A DNA stretch of 64,000 bases from an uncultured Alteromonadaceae bacterium (GCA_947501935.1 CANMXU010000018.1:1-64000); one strand, 5' to 3'. Numbered from the stretch's first letter, positions 9,997-19,473 are shown. The notes: generated by a model from the sequence alone, not told the origin. Numbers and translations are program-made.

Positions 9997-10863
9997 ATGA
10001 ATAAAATTATTGCAGCTCTTCTTCTTATAGTTATGTCAGCGTCTGCTCAAGCGAGTATTCGCCAATATAGCGCTAGCTTGTCTACTTCACAGTGGAACTT
10101 GTCTAATAACTCGCGTTTACAGTGTACTTTAACCCATCAAATTCCTAATTACGGACAAGCTAAATTTTATAGTAAAGCTAGCCGTGATATGAACATGGAA
10201 TTTGAATTAGACATGATGCGCCTGCCCGATAACTATGCTTTAGCAGAAGTTCGCTCTGAAGCGCCTAAGTGGCGCCCTGGTGTTAATGGCTACAGCTTAG
10301 CGAAAATGAAGTTACATAAACAATATTCACCTAGCTTACCGAAAAAAGTTGCCTGGACCATGCTTAGTGAATTAGAGCAGGGCATGAGCCCAACGTTTTA
10401 TTATGACGATTGGTACAGCGATACTGATAAAATTTCTGTAGGTTTATCAACAGCAAAGTTTAGCTCTGCTTATCGAGAGTTTGTGAGCTGTGTTGGTAAC
10501 TTATTAAATTATAGTTTTGATGATATTGCTTATACGGTATTAAATTATCAGTCTAACAGTTCGAGCTTAACCAAAGCCTCGCAAAGACGTATGGCGATGA
10601 TCACCGAATATTTAGCACTCGACTCAAATTTAGAATTGGTTTTAATTGATACCTATACTGATAGTTACGGTGGTCGCTGGCCTAACCAAAATTTATCTGA
10701 AAAACGTGCCGCTAAAATTAGAGACTACTTTGTTAAAAGTGGTATCGACCCTAAACGTATTGAAGCAAAAGGTTATGGTGAAAAACGCCATATCGCTTCC
10801 AACAATACTATATTGGGCCGAGGTGAAAACCGTCGTGTAGTTATCCGTCTGGAACAACCGTAA
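9997..10863 (+). CDS. motY: Flagellar protein MotY, sodium-type T-ring
   Basis: The 288-residue exported protein has a signal peptide (MNKIIAALLLIVMSASAQA). Its N-terminal domain is MotY-specific (IRQYSASLSTSQWNL, LPKKVAWTMLSELEQGMSPTF). The C-terminal OmpA-like peptidoglycan-binding domain begins about residue 180 and contains NQNLSEKRAAKIRDYF and a GYGEKRHIASN motif. MotY with MotX forms the T ring that assembles the PomA/PomB sodium stator in the periplasm. Divergent rnt matches conserved gene order in related bacteria. A strong hairpin follows. Confidence 0.93.
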   Translation: MNKIIAALLLIVMSASAQASIRQYSASLSTSQWNLSNNSRLQCTLTHQIPNYGQAKFYSKASRDMNMEFELDMMRLPDNYALAEVRSEAPKWRPGVNGYSLAKMKLHKQYSPSLPKKVAWTMLSELEQGMSPTFYYDDWYSDTDKISVGLSTAKFSSAYREFVSCVGNLLNYSFDDIAYTVLNYQSNSSSLTKASQRRMAMITEYLALDSNLELVLIDTYTDSYGGRWPNQNLSEKRAAKIRDYFVKSGIDPKRIEAKGYGEKRHIASNNTILGRGENRRVVIRLEQP

Positions 10864-10952
10864 CGGCTAATATGTAAAGCTGTATTACATAGGTTTACAC
10901 TTTAGGCATTATCGAACTGTAAATGTTGTGTACTATTTCAAAGCATTAGTTG

Positions 10953-10990
10953 AATAGGCTTGCAGGTTATTTTAACCTACAAGCCTATTT
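10953..10990 (+). terminator. Terminator after motY
   Basis: A 17-bp stem with one mismatch (AATAGGCTTGCAGGTTA against its near-complement) and a 3-base loop is followed by a T-rich tract. It ends 20 bp before the chosen start of the M1 peptidase. Confidence 0.8.
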
Positions 10991-11010
10991 TTTTATTGGA
11001 CCCACATGCC

Positions 11011-12858
11011 ATGAAATATTTGTTTCAGCTTATTTTTCTTGTCGGCCACTTTGCAGCCTTTTCTGCTTCTGCCAAAGTGAATGACGCATACACCTACGCC
11101 AACTACGACCAAGTTACAACCTCACACATATATCTTGATTTAGCCGTAGATTTTGAGCAAAAATCATTATCAGGTTTTGCTGAGCTATCATTAAATTGGT
11201 TAACTGATGAAACTGTGCCGGTAACCTTAGATACCCGCGATTTAATCATTGAGAAAGTACTGGCAAAAAACCAAGCAGGACAATGGCATAAAGTATCTCA
11301 CAGGCTTGCTAAGCGAGACGATGTACTTGGCGCAAAATTAACGGTGAATAATAAATTTCAGGCAAGTAAGTTGCGAATTTATTATCATTCATTACCACAA
11401 GCTTCAGGTTTACAGTGGCTAACGCCAGAGCAAACTGCCGGTAAAAAACAGCCGTTTATGTTTAGCCAAAACCAAGCGATTCATGCTCGCTCTTGGATCC
11501 CCATTCAAGACACGCCAAGTGTACGTGTAACCTATACTGCCCGTATCACTACCGATCCTAGTTTATTAGCCGTAATGAGCGCTAACAATACCCCAGATAC
11601 TGACAGAGACGGTGATTACTTTTTTACCATGCCGCAAGCTATTCCTTCATATTTAATTGCGATTGCCGTGGGCGATTTAGAATTTAAAGCGATGAGTAAG
11701 CAAACCGGTATTTATGCTGAGCACAGTATTATTGACGCAGCAGTGGCTGAATTTGATGATACCCAAGCGATGATTGACGCATCTGAAAAATTATTCGGTG
11801 CTTATCGTTGGGGTCGTTATGACCTACTTATTTTACCGCCAAGCTTTCCTTTTGGCGGCATGGAAAACCCACGCTTGTCTTTTATCACGCCAACCGTTAT
11901 CGCTGGCGATAAAAGCTTGGTTAATTTAATTGCCCATGAATTAGCCCATTCTTGGTCAGGTAATTTAGTGACTAATGAAAGCTGGCGCGACCTATGGTTA
12001 AACGAAGGCTTTACCAGTTATGTTGAAAACCGCATCATGGAAGAAGTTTTCGGTGTTGACCGCGCAGTAATGGAGCAAGCTTTAGGCGCTCAAGACTTAA
12101 ACTATGAAATTGCTGAATTAAGCCCAGGCGATACACAACTTTATATCGACCTAAAAGGTCGTGATCCTGATGATGCCTTCTCGGGCGTACCTTATGTAAA
12201 AGGGCAATTATTCTTAATGTATTTGGAAGAAAAATTTGGCCGTGAGCGTTTCGACAAGTTCATTTTAGCGTATTTTAATAGTCATGCTTTTGAAAGTTTA
12301 GGCACAACAAATTTTATTAAATATTTGAAAAAGCACTTAACTCATAAATACCCGAACATTGTTTCTGATACTGAAGTTAACGAATGGATTTATGAACAGG
12401 GCTTACCCACTTATGTACCTAAGCCAACTTCGAATGCCTTTACCACCATCGACGTGCAAATATCTTCGTGGTTAGCTAGTGAAATCACTTTAGCGCAATT
12501 ACCGACAACTAAGTGGACTTTGCATGAATGGCTACATTTCATCAATAACTTACCGGTAAATTTAGCCATAGAGAAAATGGCTGAACTAGACCAAGCTTAT
12601 AACCTTACCAACAGCAGTAATGCTGAAATTGCCCATGCATGGTACTTGTTATCGCTACGTGCTGGCTATAATGAAGTATTACCCGCTATGGAGCAGTACT
12701 TAATAAGTATCGGTCGTAGAAAGCTTATCGTGCCTTTATATAAAGCTTTAGCTGAATCAGAGCAGGGCATGGCATGGGCTAAAAAAGTGTACTTAAAAGC
12801 ACGTCCGGGTTATCACCCATTAGCCCAAGGTACGGTTGACGGTATTCTAAATAATTAA
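11011..12858 (+). CDS. M1 family metallopeptidase, LTA4H/aminopeptidase-like, exported
   Basis: This is an M1 zinc aminopeptidase of 615 residues from the ATG at 11011. That start gives a clean signal peptide ([20 protein letters not shown]). A TTG 51 bp upstream lies inside the motY terminator and is rejected. The substrate-recognition motif GGMENP is near residue 288. The zinc site is HELAH near residues 309-313 with the third ligand Glu in NEGFTSYVE near 332. A C-terminal helical domain follows, giving the leukotriene-A4-hydrolase-like layout. It probably trims N-terminal residues of peptides in the periplasm. It is followed by a strong terminator. Confidence 0.93.
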   Translation: MKYLFQLIFLVGHFAAFSASAKVNDAYTYANYDQVTTSHIYLDLAVDFEQKSLSGFAELSLNWLTDETVPVTLDTRDLIIEKVLAKNQAGQWHKVSHRLAKRDDVLGAKLTVNNKFQASKLRIYYHSLPQASGLQWLTPEQTAGKKQPFMFSQNQAIHARSWIPIQDTPSVRVTYTARITTDPSLLAVMSANNTPDTDRDGDYFFTMPQAIPSYLIAIAVGDLEFKAMSKQTGIYAEHSIIDAAVAEFDDTQAMIDASEKLFGAYRWGRYDLLILPPSFPFGGMENPRLSFITPTVIAGDKSLVNLIAHELAHSWSGNLVTNESWRDLWLNEGFTSYVENRIMEEVFGVDRAVMEQALGAQDLNYEIAELSPGDTQLYIDLKGRDPDDAFSGVPYVKGQLFLMYLEEKFGRERFDKFILAYFNSHAFESLGTTNFIKYLKKHLTHKYPNIVSDTEVNEWIYEQGLPTYVPKPTSNAFTTIDVQISSWLASEITLAQLPTTKWTLHEWLHFINNLPVNLAIEKMAELDQAYNLTNSSNAEIAHAWYLLSLRAGYNEVLPAMEQYLISIGRRKLIVPLYKALAESEQGMAWAKKVYLKARPGYHPLAQGTVDGILNN

Positions 12859-12896
12859 ATGCCTTTATTTTTTAATGATTTAAAGACTTGAATATT

Positions 12897-12958
12897 TGTA
12901 GGTCGTACTTAAGTGCGACAAACCCGTACAGAGTTGTCGGAATAAATGCTGAGCTACA
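12897..12958 (+). repeat. Palindromic intergenic repeat, copy 1
   Basis: The copy starts TGTAGGTCGTACTTAAGTGC, runs through GAGTTGTCGGAATAAAT, and ends CTACA. It contains an internal GTCG..CGAC hairpin. It is the same family as 13712-13781 in opposite orientation, but about 8 bp shorter in the middle and with a diverged right arm. Confidence 0.75.
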
Positions 12959-12992
12959 CTTTTGCCGATAAATAAGCATTTAATGAAACTTT

Positions 12993-13020
12993 AAAAAGGA
13001 GCTATTTAGCTCCTTTTTTT
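12993..13020 (+). terminator. Terminator after M1 peptidase
   Basis: The stem AAAAAGGAGCTA / TAGCTCCTTTTT with a 2-base loop continues into further T residues. Confidence 0.9.
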
Positions 13021-13133
13021 AACTTTATTTTTCAACTTGTTTTTTGATTTACTCGTCCTTTTTAGCTGTTAATTTCGCTGCAGCTCTCACAAAATTCCTA
13101 TACTTAATTAGACTACATCTTTAGGGCGCCATT

Positions 13134-13682
13134 ATGAATAAAGTTACTACCTCAGATAAGTATTCCAGCTCGTTAATAATTATGCATTGGCTAATGTTAC
13201 TGTTAATGATTGCGGTGTTTGCCAGTATTGAGTGTCGGGTATTTTTTGAAAAGGGCACTGAAACGCGCGATGCCTTTAAAATGTGGCATTTTATGTTAGG
13301 CATGTTGATTTTCTTTTTAGTATGGTTGCGATTAGTTATTCGACTTAGGCAAACAGCGCCAGCAATAACGCCGCCATTAAAATCAAGCCAAGCCTTATTA
13401 GCTAAAATTGCCCACGTATTGTTATACGTATTTATGATAGCCATGCCATTAGCAGGTTGGTTTATATTAAGTGCTGCTGGCAAACCCGTGCCATTTTTTG
13501 GTTTATCACTACCTGCGCTTATTGCCGAAAATAAAGACTTAGCGAAAGTGATAAAAGAATGGCATGAATTGATCGGCAGCTATGGCTATTACTTAATCGC
13601 CTTTCACGCCGTGGCAGGCTTATATCATCATTATTTTATCAAAGATAATACCTTAGAGCGGATGTTGCTTAAGAAAAAATAA
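13134..13682 (+). CDS. Cytochrome b561 (di-haem membrane protein)
   Basis: The 182-residue protein has four predicted membrane helices and the histidines expected for two b haems. They are in IIMHWLML (about residue 19), KMWHFMLG (about 51), IAHVLLYV (about 93) and AFHAVAGLYHHY (about 160-168). It belongs to the bacterial cytochrome b561/CybB family, which moves electrons from quinol or superoxide across the inner membrane. The exact partner is unknown. The gene is flanked by two copies of a palindromic intergenic repeat in opposite orientations. Confidence 0.9.
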   Translation: MNKVTTSDKYSSSLIIMHWLMLLLMIAVFASIECRVFFEKGTETRDAFKMWHFMLGMLIFFLVWLRLVIRLRQTAPAITPPLKSSQALLAKIAHVLLYVFMIAMPLAGWFILSAAGKPVPFFGLSLPALIAENKDLAKVIKEWHELIGSYGYYLIAFHAVAGLYHHYFIKDNTLERMLLKKK

Positions 13683-13711
13683 CATGTCTATGTAGATTAC
13701 TCAGGGGAAAG

Positions 13712-13781
13712 TGTAGGTCGGAATTTATTCCGACAACTCTGCCACACTATGCTGATTTGTCGCACTAAAGTACGACCTACA
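13712..13781 (-). repeat. Palindromic intergenic repeat, copy 2
   Basis: This 70-bp element has terminal inverted ends TGTAGGTCG / CGACCTACA. Each end folds into its own hairpin, GTCGGAAT..ATTCCGAC and GTCGCACT..AGTACGAC. It is an inverted relative of 12897-12958. Confidence 0.8.
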
Positions 13782-13884
13782 AATAAAGAATGGTATTTAA
13801 TGTTTAGGTCTGAGCTAAGTGCATTAAGGAATAAAAAATAATTATTACCAAAATTGGTTATTTGTGATGTAGCGAAGTTCTAAA

Positions 13885-15741
13885 CTAGTTTTTATAAATA
13901 CTCACAGTATCTCTGCCATGGTGTTTAGATGAGTACATAGCGCAATCTGCGTCGGCAAGTAACTCGTCAATATCATAACCAGACTGAGTATTATCCGTTA
14001 CGCCAAAACTGGCGGTAATTTCTTCATCTAGACCTAAGGCTTGATAATCAACCGCTTTGATAAATTTTCTGCATTTATTGGCGATGTCTTGGGCAATAAT
14101 AATATTGCAACCGGGTAGAATAAAGGCAAATTCTTCACCGCCAATACGGCCAAAAATATCATTATGCCGACAAACTGGTTGGCAAGCATCAATAATGCTT
14201 TTTAATACTTTATCGCCAACAGCATGGCCAAAGTGGTCATTGACGTGTTTAAATTTATCAATATCAAATAAAATACAACTGATCTCTTGTTGAGACTTTT
14301 GACAGTGGCTAATTGCACTATTAGCCACTTCAACAAAGTGACCTCTATTAAAAATTCCCGTTAAAGTGTCGTATTCGGCAAGTTGCTGTAAACGCTCTTG
14401 TGTTCGCCAAGACTTATAAGCCCAAATAATGACAGCAGTTAGTATGGTGAAAAGTAACGAAGCGAATAAAAAAATGTTTTCTTGTTTTTTCTCTATCAGC
14501 GCTTTAGCTAAGGTTAAGCGCTGGTTTTTTTCATCTAAAATTTTGATCTGAGCCTTATTTTCAAACTCTTTATGCTGAGCTAATTGAAAGGCTAAATGCT
14601 TGGTTTTAGTTTCATCAATAAAAGCCTCTTTCGCATCAGAATATTTAACGTGATACTTTAGGGCGTTACTTATATCCCCCTGTTGCTTGTAAACTTGGTA
14701 AAGCAGCTTATAGGAAGATATATAGGCTGGAGTAGTAACTAAACCGTTATCTTGACTAACGGTTTTTAAAGCATACTTTTGAGTATTAGCACTATCGTTT
14801 TGTTGCCAATAAATTTTTGCTAATAAGGAATAAAACTCGGCAATACCGCGAGGATATTTGGTTTGCTCTACTTCGGCTAAATTGGCGTTAATATAATCAA
14901 GCGCTTGGTTATATTGGCCATTATTCAGATATAAAGTCGCCAGATAGGCTTTACTTAGCGAAACTGATAAATACTCATTAGCTTGCTTACAGGCTGTTAT
15001 TGCGTTATTTACTTCAATAGCGTCTTCGCTTAATAAGTTGAGTTTAAATTTTGACTCTAAAATCAGATGTTGAACAATGCAAAAACTACGGCTTTTTGTC
15101 TCACTAAAGGCGACTTTATTGGCATAATTCAACGCTAAATTATATTGGCCTAACTGATTATAGAAAAGCGCAGTCACAATAATAGCATCTTGGTAAAGCG
15201 CTTTATTTTCAATTCTTGCTACTTGTTTTAATAACACCGCGAGTTGAGATAAGCCTTTACTCCAATTTGAAGATACAGCATGGGTATTAACAATTAGCAT
15301 GTTTGACCTAATACTAAGATCATGTGCTGCGTTAGTATTGATAAGGTTTTTCGCTATGCTTATACCTTGTTGAAAGTTACCTGAAAACACCGCGCGATAG
15401 GCGGTTAAATAATGGTAATAATCTTGCTGATGGCCATTTAATCGAGCTTTATTCAATTCAAGCTGACTGAGTAAATCATTAAATTTACTCGGATCACTAC
15501 TTCTAATTTTATCGGCTAATAGCAAGGTTTGTTCAATGCTATTATTTTCTAGTGCATTGACCGGAATCGTCGTGGAAAAATAAATAGAGATTAAAAGTAC
15601 TAACGAAGTGAACAAGGGAGTTAGCGAAGTGAATAAGAAAGTTAAGTGAGTTAATTTTATAACGGAGCAGAGCTTGCGCTTGGTAATTTTAAAAAAGCTA
15701 AACAACGCTGTGCTTAAGCAAATTAAATTAAAATATGGCAA
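13885..15741 (-). CDS. TPR-repeat diguanylate cyclase (GGDEF)
   Basis: The 618-residue protein has an N-terminal hydrophobic export segment and a TPR-type helical repeat region (about residues 80-390, probably periplasmic). A membrane helix follows near 425-445 (ENIFLFASLLFTILTAVIIWAY), then a C-terminal GGDEF domain. The active-site motif is GGEEF near 532-536 and the loop FDIDKFKHVNDHFGH is intact, so it should make cyclic di-GMP. An inhibitory RxxD site is not obvious. The start is TTG at 15741 with AGGA 6 bp upstream, and no ATG alternative fits. It is a tandem paralogue of the next gene upstream. Confidence 0.88.
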   Translation of the reverse strand: MPYFNLICLSTALFSFFKITKRKLCSVIKLTHLTFLFTSLTPLFTSLVLLISIYFSTTIPVNALENNSIEQTLLLADKIRSSDPSKFNDLLSQLELNKARLNGHQQDYYHYLTAYRAVFSGNFQQGISIAKNLINTNAAHDLSIRSNMLIVNTHAVSSNWSKGLSQLAVLLKQVARIENKALYQDAIIVTALFYNQLGQYNLALNYANKVAFSETKSRSFCIVQHLILESKFKLNLLSEDAIEVNNAITACKQANEYLSVSLSKAYLATLYLNNGQYNQALDYINANLAEVEQTKYPRGIAEFYSLLAKIYWQQNDSANTQKYALKTVSQDNGLVTTPAYISSYKLLYQVYKQQGDISNALKYHVKYSDAKEAFIDETKTKHLAFQLAQHKEFENKAQIKILDEKNQRLTLAKALIEKKQENIFLFASLLFTILTAVIIWAYKSWRTQERLQQLAEYDTLTGIFNRGHFVEVANSAISHCQKSQQEISCILFDIDKFKHVNDHFGHAVGDKVLKSIIDACQPVCRHNDIFGRIGGEEFAFILPGCNIIIAQDIANKCRKFIKAVDYQALGLDEEITASFGVTDNTQSGYDIDELLADADCAMYSSKHHGRDTVSIYKN

Positions 15742-15898
15742 GAGCTATCCTAATTACTGTACGAGGGACACCTCCATGCTACCTCGATAGTTGTTTTAAG
15801 AAACAAACCTTTCCATTGCTTATTTACAAACTCATTTATTTTATAATTGAATGATAAAACGCTATTTAATTATAGCTGAGCTTTATAATAGCGGATTT

Positions 15899-17650
15899 TT
15901 ATTTTTTATAAACCGTTACTTGATTTCTACCATGGTTTTTAGATGCATACATTGCGCAATCAGCATCGGCGAGTAAATCGTCTAATTCAAAGCCCGACTG
16001 AATTACATCGGTTACGCCAAAGCTTGCGGTAATAGGGGTTTCAAGCCCTAATGCTTTATAGTCAATATCTTTAATAAGTTTACGACATTTGTTGGCGATA
16101 TCTTCCGCTATCATCATGCTACATCCGGGCAGAATAAAACCAAATTCTTCACCGCCTAAACGGCCAAATATATCATTGTGCCGGCCAATGCTTCTACATA
16201 CCTCTACCGCAGCTTTAAGCACTTGGTCACCTTTAGCGTGGCCGTAGTTATCGTTAACTTGTTTGAATAAGTCTAAATCAAATACTACGCAGCTAAGCTC
16301 TTGCTCTGATTTTTTATAATGCAGTAATACACTTCTTGCAAGTTCTACAAAATGTCGACGGTTATAAATACAAGTTAAACCATCGTATTCGGCGAGCTCT
16401 TTTAAGCGCTCTTGGGTTTTCCACGACCTATACGCCCAAGCAGCTAACACCGCTAATAAGATCATTAGCAAGGCAATGAATAGTAAATTATTTTCTTGTT
16501 TCTTATCAGATAATGCTTTAGCTAAAGTTAAGCGTTGATTTTGCTCATCTAATAATTTGATATGGGTTTTATTTTCAAATTCTTTATGTGCTGCTAGCTG
16601 ATAAGCTAGATGCTTGGCTTTGGTTTCATCCATATAGGCTTTATCAGCTTCTGCGAATTTAACGTGGTATTCAAGCGATTTTTGGTAATCACCTTCTTGT
16701 TTAGTAACTTGGTAAAGTATTTTATATGCAGAAATAAATGCTGGTGTAGTAGAAAGTTTCTCACCTTGTTCAATAGTATGTAGAGCGTATTTTTTTGTAT
16801 TTTTAATATCTTTCATTTGCCAATAAGCTTGAGCTAATAAAGATGAAAAGGCTGAAATAGCTTTAGGGTATTGACTTTTTATTACTTTGTCTAAGTTATG
16901 TTGTAATAGGTTAATTGCTTTTTCTGTTTGATATTCATTTATTAAAACTTGTGCTAAGTATGTTTGAATAAGACTACTCATTGCAAGTTCACCTGCATTA
17001 TTACATATATTAATAGAATCGATAATTGATTCGTCATTATATGAAAGTTGTTTGAGTTTCAACTGGGCTAATAATATTGATTCGGCTTTAAAGCATAACC
17101 TTCTAGGAGTTTTAGGTGTTAGCTTGTCGGCATAGTTTAGTGCTAGAGAGTGTTGGCCTAATTGATTATAAAAAAGCGTAGTAACAAAGTAAGCCATTTG
17201 ATGTAAATCTGAATTTGATATGGTTTGCAATGAGTTGAGTACTTGAGTCAGATATTTAAAACCTTTATTCCAATCTTGGGATAATGCAAGGGCATTGATA
17301 ATAGTAAGTTTTGTTCTGAATTTTATTAAGGGATCAGCGTTAGAATTTAATATTGATATAGCAATATTTTCCGCCCTTTTATAATCCCCCTGATATGTTG
17401 CTTGGTAGGCATTTAAATAATTTAAATACTGTTTTTGTTTTGTGGTTAATATATTACTTTTAATGTTTAATACTTTCATTAATTCAGTAAAAGTATTGGG
17501 ATCACTGCTTCTTGAAGCATCTGCTCTTTGTAGCTCAAGATCGTAATCTTTTTGCTCTATGGAATATGAAGGAAAGCTACTTATTATTAAGAATAAACTA
17601 ATAAAAGATAATATTAGTTTATTCAACACATATTTATTTAATAAAAACAC
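15899..17650 (-). CDS. TPR-repeat diguanylate cyclase (GGDEF), paralogue
   Basis: The 583-residue protein shares domain order and many exact stretches with the neighbouring gene at 13885-15741 (for example FYNQLGQ, LAKAL, HVKFAEA/HVKYSDA, GHNDIFGR-like segments). An export signal is followed by TPR-like repeats (about 50-360), one membrane helix (about 392-412) and a GGDEF domain with GGEEF near 500. The start is GTG at 17650 without a clear ribosome site. It begins only 13 bp after the stop of the putative borosin precursor gene, so the two may be co-transcribed and translationally linked. Tandem duplication is the simplest origin of the pair. Confidence 0.87.
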   Translation of the reverse strand: MFLLNKYVLNKLILSFISLFLIISSFPSYSIEQKDYDLELQRADASRSSDPNTFTELMKVLNIKSNILTTKQKQYLNYLNAYQATYQGDYKRAENIAISILNSNADPLIKFRTKLTIINALALSQDWNKGFKYLTQVLNSLQTISNSDLHQMAYFVTTLFYNQLGQHSLALNYADKLTPKTPRRLCFKAESILLAQLKLKQLSYNDESIIDSINICNNAGELAMSSLIQTYLAQVLINEYQTEKAINLLQHNLDKVIKSQYPKAISAFSSLLAQAYWQMKDIKNTKKYALHTIEQGEKLSTTPAFISAYKILYQVTKQEGDYQKSLEYHVKFAEADKAYMDETKAKHLAYQLAAHKEFENKTHIKLLDEQNQRLTLAKALSDKKQENNLLFIALLMILLAVLAAWAYRSWKTQERLKELAEYDGLTCIYNRRHFVELARSVLLHYKKSEQELSCVVFDLDLFKQVNDNYGHAKGDQVLKAAVEVCRSIGRHNDIFGRLGGEEFGFILPGCSMMIAEDIANKCRKLIKDIDYKALGLETPITASFGVTDVIQSGFELDDLLADADCAMYASKNHGRNQVTVYKK

Positions 17651-17663
17651 GATACTAGATTAA

Positions 17664-17927
17664 CTAACCGTGTTTCAAAAACTTAATTTCAGATTCTTTT
17701 TCGTCATCACCTTCAGTTGGTTCATCATCTTCAGCAGGAAAGACACCACAAAAAATGTTAGGGCGAGTATTAAGATCTTGAGCTAATTCTTCTGAGTCAT
17801 TTGTAAGTATAGCTCTCTCAATATTTTCAGGAAGCTCTATAGATTCTATAAGTGTGGCTAGTTTACTTTCATTTTGTAAACTGGCATCTTGGCCCATTTT
17901 TTCTAAAAGTTCGATAATTTGTGTCAT
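17664..17927 (-). CDS. Candidate split-borosin precursor peptide
   Basis: The 87-residue product starts at the ATG at 17927 (GGAG ribosome site; an upstream TTG adds four residues). Residues 1-52 form a compact helical domain with the pattern LLEKMGQDASL .. LIESIELPENIERAIL .. LAQDL. This resembles the LigA-like borosin-binding domain found in split borosin precursors. The tail (53-87) has a hydrophobic patch NIFCGVFPAE, a very acidic linker, and a C-terminal EIKFLKHG. It lies 52 bp downstream of a borosin-type N-methyltransferase on the same strand, as expected for a separate enzyme and substrate pair. The core is not certain: either the NIFCGVF patch or the last eight residues. This is an inference from domain pattern and context, not a proven substrate. 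Confidence 0.7.
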   Translation of the reverse strand: MTQIIELLEKMGQDASLQNESKLATLIESIELPENIERAILTNDSEELAQDLNTRPNIFCGVFPAEDDEPTEGDDEKESEIKFLKHG

Positions 17928-17979
17928 TTTTAACTCCATTTGTTTATAAAAATTCGTTTAATTTATTATTTAATTAATG

Positions 17980-18801
17980 TTATTCAACTAAAAATAGTTT
18001 GGGTTGAATTTTGTCCGTGGTTAATTGCTTATCAAGCTTGGCTAAGCGCTCAACTATGTTTTGATTTGGTTGCATTTTTTCACTTGGTGGTATAACCAAA
18101 GTGGTATGCTGATATATATCGGCAGTTATTAGCTCGGCTAAAGTTATTTTTTCTGCGCGCATGGTATCTATTGGTAATACTTTCGCTTGGTATAAAATCA
18201 CTTGATGATCAAGCGGATAAGTTTCGCTTAGTAAATCAACTAATACCTGTTTATAAGCTTTGCCAGTACTGAATTTGGTTAACGATTTATCACCAGCTAA
18301 ACCTACTTGCCATAAAATTAAATGGGCGGCAGGGTCTATTCTGCGTTGAAAAAACATAAACTGGCTGGTTTCAAAGTGCAAACAACCGGTTTTCCCTGGG
18401 TCTATGTTTAAATCTGCAAATAAACAGTCTTCAGCCGATATTCCCGGCTCCATGTGAGCAGGAAAGTCTTCGCTTTGGGCTTTAGCAATAGCGCGATGGG
18501 CAACACAAGCAAATACTCCTGGGTGACCATAAAAAGCAGCAATCACTTTTTTACCAGCACGCACTTCAGTTAATATTGCTGCAACCATTTCGTTATAAGT
18601 ATTATTACGGTTTTTTCCTTCACAATAATAGGGCTGTAAACTGCGCACATCGCTATGCATTTCCTCAACCCAACGTTCAACAACACCGTTCGACATCAGT
18701 GAAAAAACCACATCGGCATGTTCTATATAACTTCTGCATATTGGGCTTATATGAGCCCCTAAAGTCATTCCTGTACCTACACAGACTAAACTACCTGACA
18801 T
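17980..18801 (-). CDS. Borosin-type peptide backbone alpha-N-methyltransferase
   Basis: The 273-residue protein has the tetrapyrrole-methylase fold with motifs specific to borosin methyltransferases. These are the SAM loop GTGMTLGAHISP (9-20), YY..GK.R..TY..M at 58-72 (Tyr58, Arg65 and Tyr69 correspond to the catalytic set in OphMA), YGHPGVF at 91-97, PGISAEDCLFADL at 119-131 and WQVGLAG at 164-170. Related enzymes methylate backbone amides of a RiPP precursor. Here no precursor is fused at the C terminus, which is the split form known from Shewanella SonM/SonA. The small gene 52 bp downstream is the likely substrate. Annotation pipelines would probably call this only a SAM-dependent or tetrapyrrole methylase. 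Confidence 0.9.
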   Translation of the reverse strand: MSGSLVCVGTGMTLGAHISPICRSYIEHADVVFSLMSNGVVERWVEEMHSDVRSLQPYYCEGKNRNNTYNEMVAAILTEVRAGKKVIAAFYGHPGVFACVAHRAIAKAQSEDFPAHMEPGISAEDCLFADLNIDPGKTGCLHFETSQFMFFQRRIDPAAHLILWQVGLAGDKSLTKFSTGKAYKQVLVDLLSETYPLDHQVILYQAKVLPIDTMRAEKITLAELITADIYQHTTLVIPPSEKMQPNQNIVERLAKLDKQLTTDKIQPKLFLVE

Positions 18802-18907
18802 TAAAACTGTCCTTGCTTATTATTGTTAGAATAATTTTTAAACTGTCTATTTTATACTTGTTTAATTATACAAATACTAGTGATGGTGAGTGTTTTTTTT
18901 AATCTTT

Positions 18908-19465
18908 TCATGTCTTTGAATAATTAAGTAACGATAGTGTTAAATAATTGTAAAAATCATTATTTAAAAGTGATAACTGTGAGTGCTTGTCCGTAAATTT
19001 ATAAATATTGTGGTCTACGAAACCTAAATTCAGACTTAATTCCTTAATCGCAATATTACTTTTATTAAATCTAATATTAATCTGAGACATTCTTAAGTTT
19101 TGAAAACCAAATCCTATAGTAGCCTTTAATGACTCTTTACCTAGTGCCTTTCCTGTATATAGCGGCAACAACATAATACCGACTTCGTGATGTTCTAATA
19201 TTTCTTTGCCAAGCATTTTATAAAGTGAAGTTATCCCTATTTTTTTTTCATTGGTTTTATTGATAACTGTCCAAGTATAAAAGTTAGGATCGTCTTGTTT
19301 ATTTTTTTTAACAGATATTGCAAAAGCCTTTTCAGCTTTCTTTTGACTAAAAGGCTCAACTATATAGCGCATCGTTTTAGCATCAGTATAAAGTGAGCAA
19401 TATAGCTCCTTATCTTCTTCGGCCAACGGTCTTATAAATAAACGTTCGCTACTAAAACTGTGCAT
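18908..19465 (-). CDS. GNAT family N-acetyltransferase (RimJ/RimL-like)
   Basis: The 185-residue protein begins FSSERLFIRPLAEEDKELYCSLY and has FYTWTVINKTNEKKIGITSLY, both typical of the acetyltransf_3 RimJ/RimL class. The acetyl-CoA loop is degenerate (YTGKALGKESLKATIGFGF), and an NIRFNKSNIAIKELSLNLGF segment follows. It starts 8 bp after the aspartic protease gene, so the two are surely co-transcribed. It lies 106 bp upstream of the borosin methyltransferase. The substrate is unknown. A role in capping a matured peptide is conceivable but only inferred from position. Confidence 0.85.
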   Translation of the reverse strand: MHSFSSERLFIRPLAEEDKELYCSLYTDAKTMRYIVEPFSQKKAEKAFAISVKKNKQDDPNFYTWTVINKTNEKKIGITSLYKMLGKEILEHHEVGIMLLPLYTGKALGKESLKATIGFGFQNLRMSQINIRFNKSNIAIKELSLNLGFVDHNIYKFTDKHSQLSLLNNDFYNYLTLSLLNYSKT

Positions 19466-19473
19466 ATTTTTTC

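Noticed and set aside
15742..15898. Hairpin-rich gap between the two GGDEF genes considered as a cyclic di-GMP riboswitch
   Set aside because: A CGAGG/CCTCG pairing is present, but the conserved GEMM core and tetraloop receptor are not seen.
17664..17927. Small gene considered as a Nif11-type leader peptide or a random conserved hypothetical
   Set aside because: The helical N-terminal pattern overlaps with such leaders, but the adjacent borosin-specific methyltransferase makes a split-borosin precursor the better reading. The alternative cannot be fully excluded.
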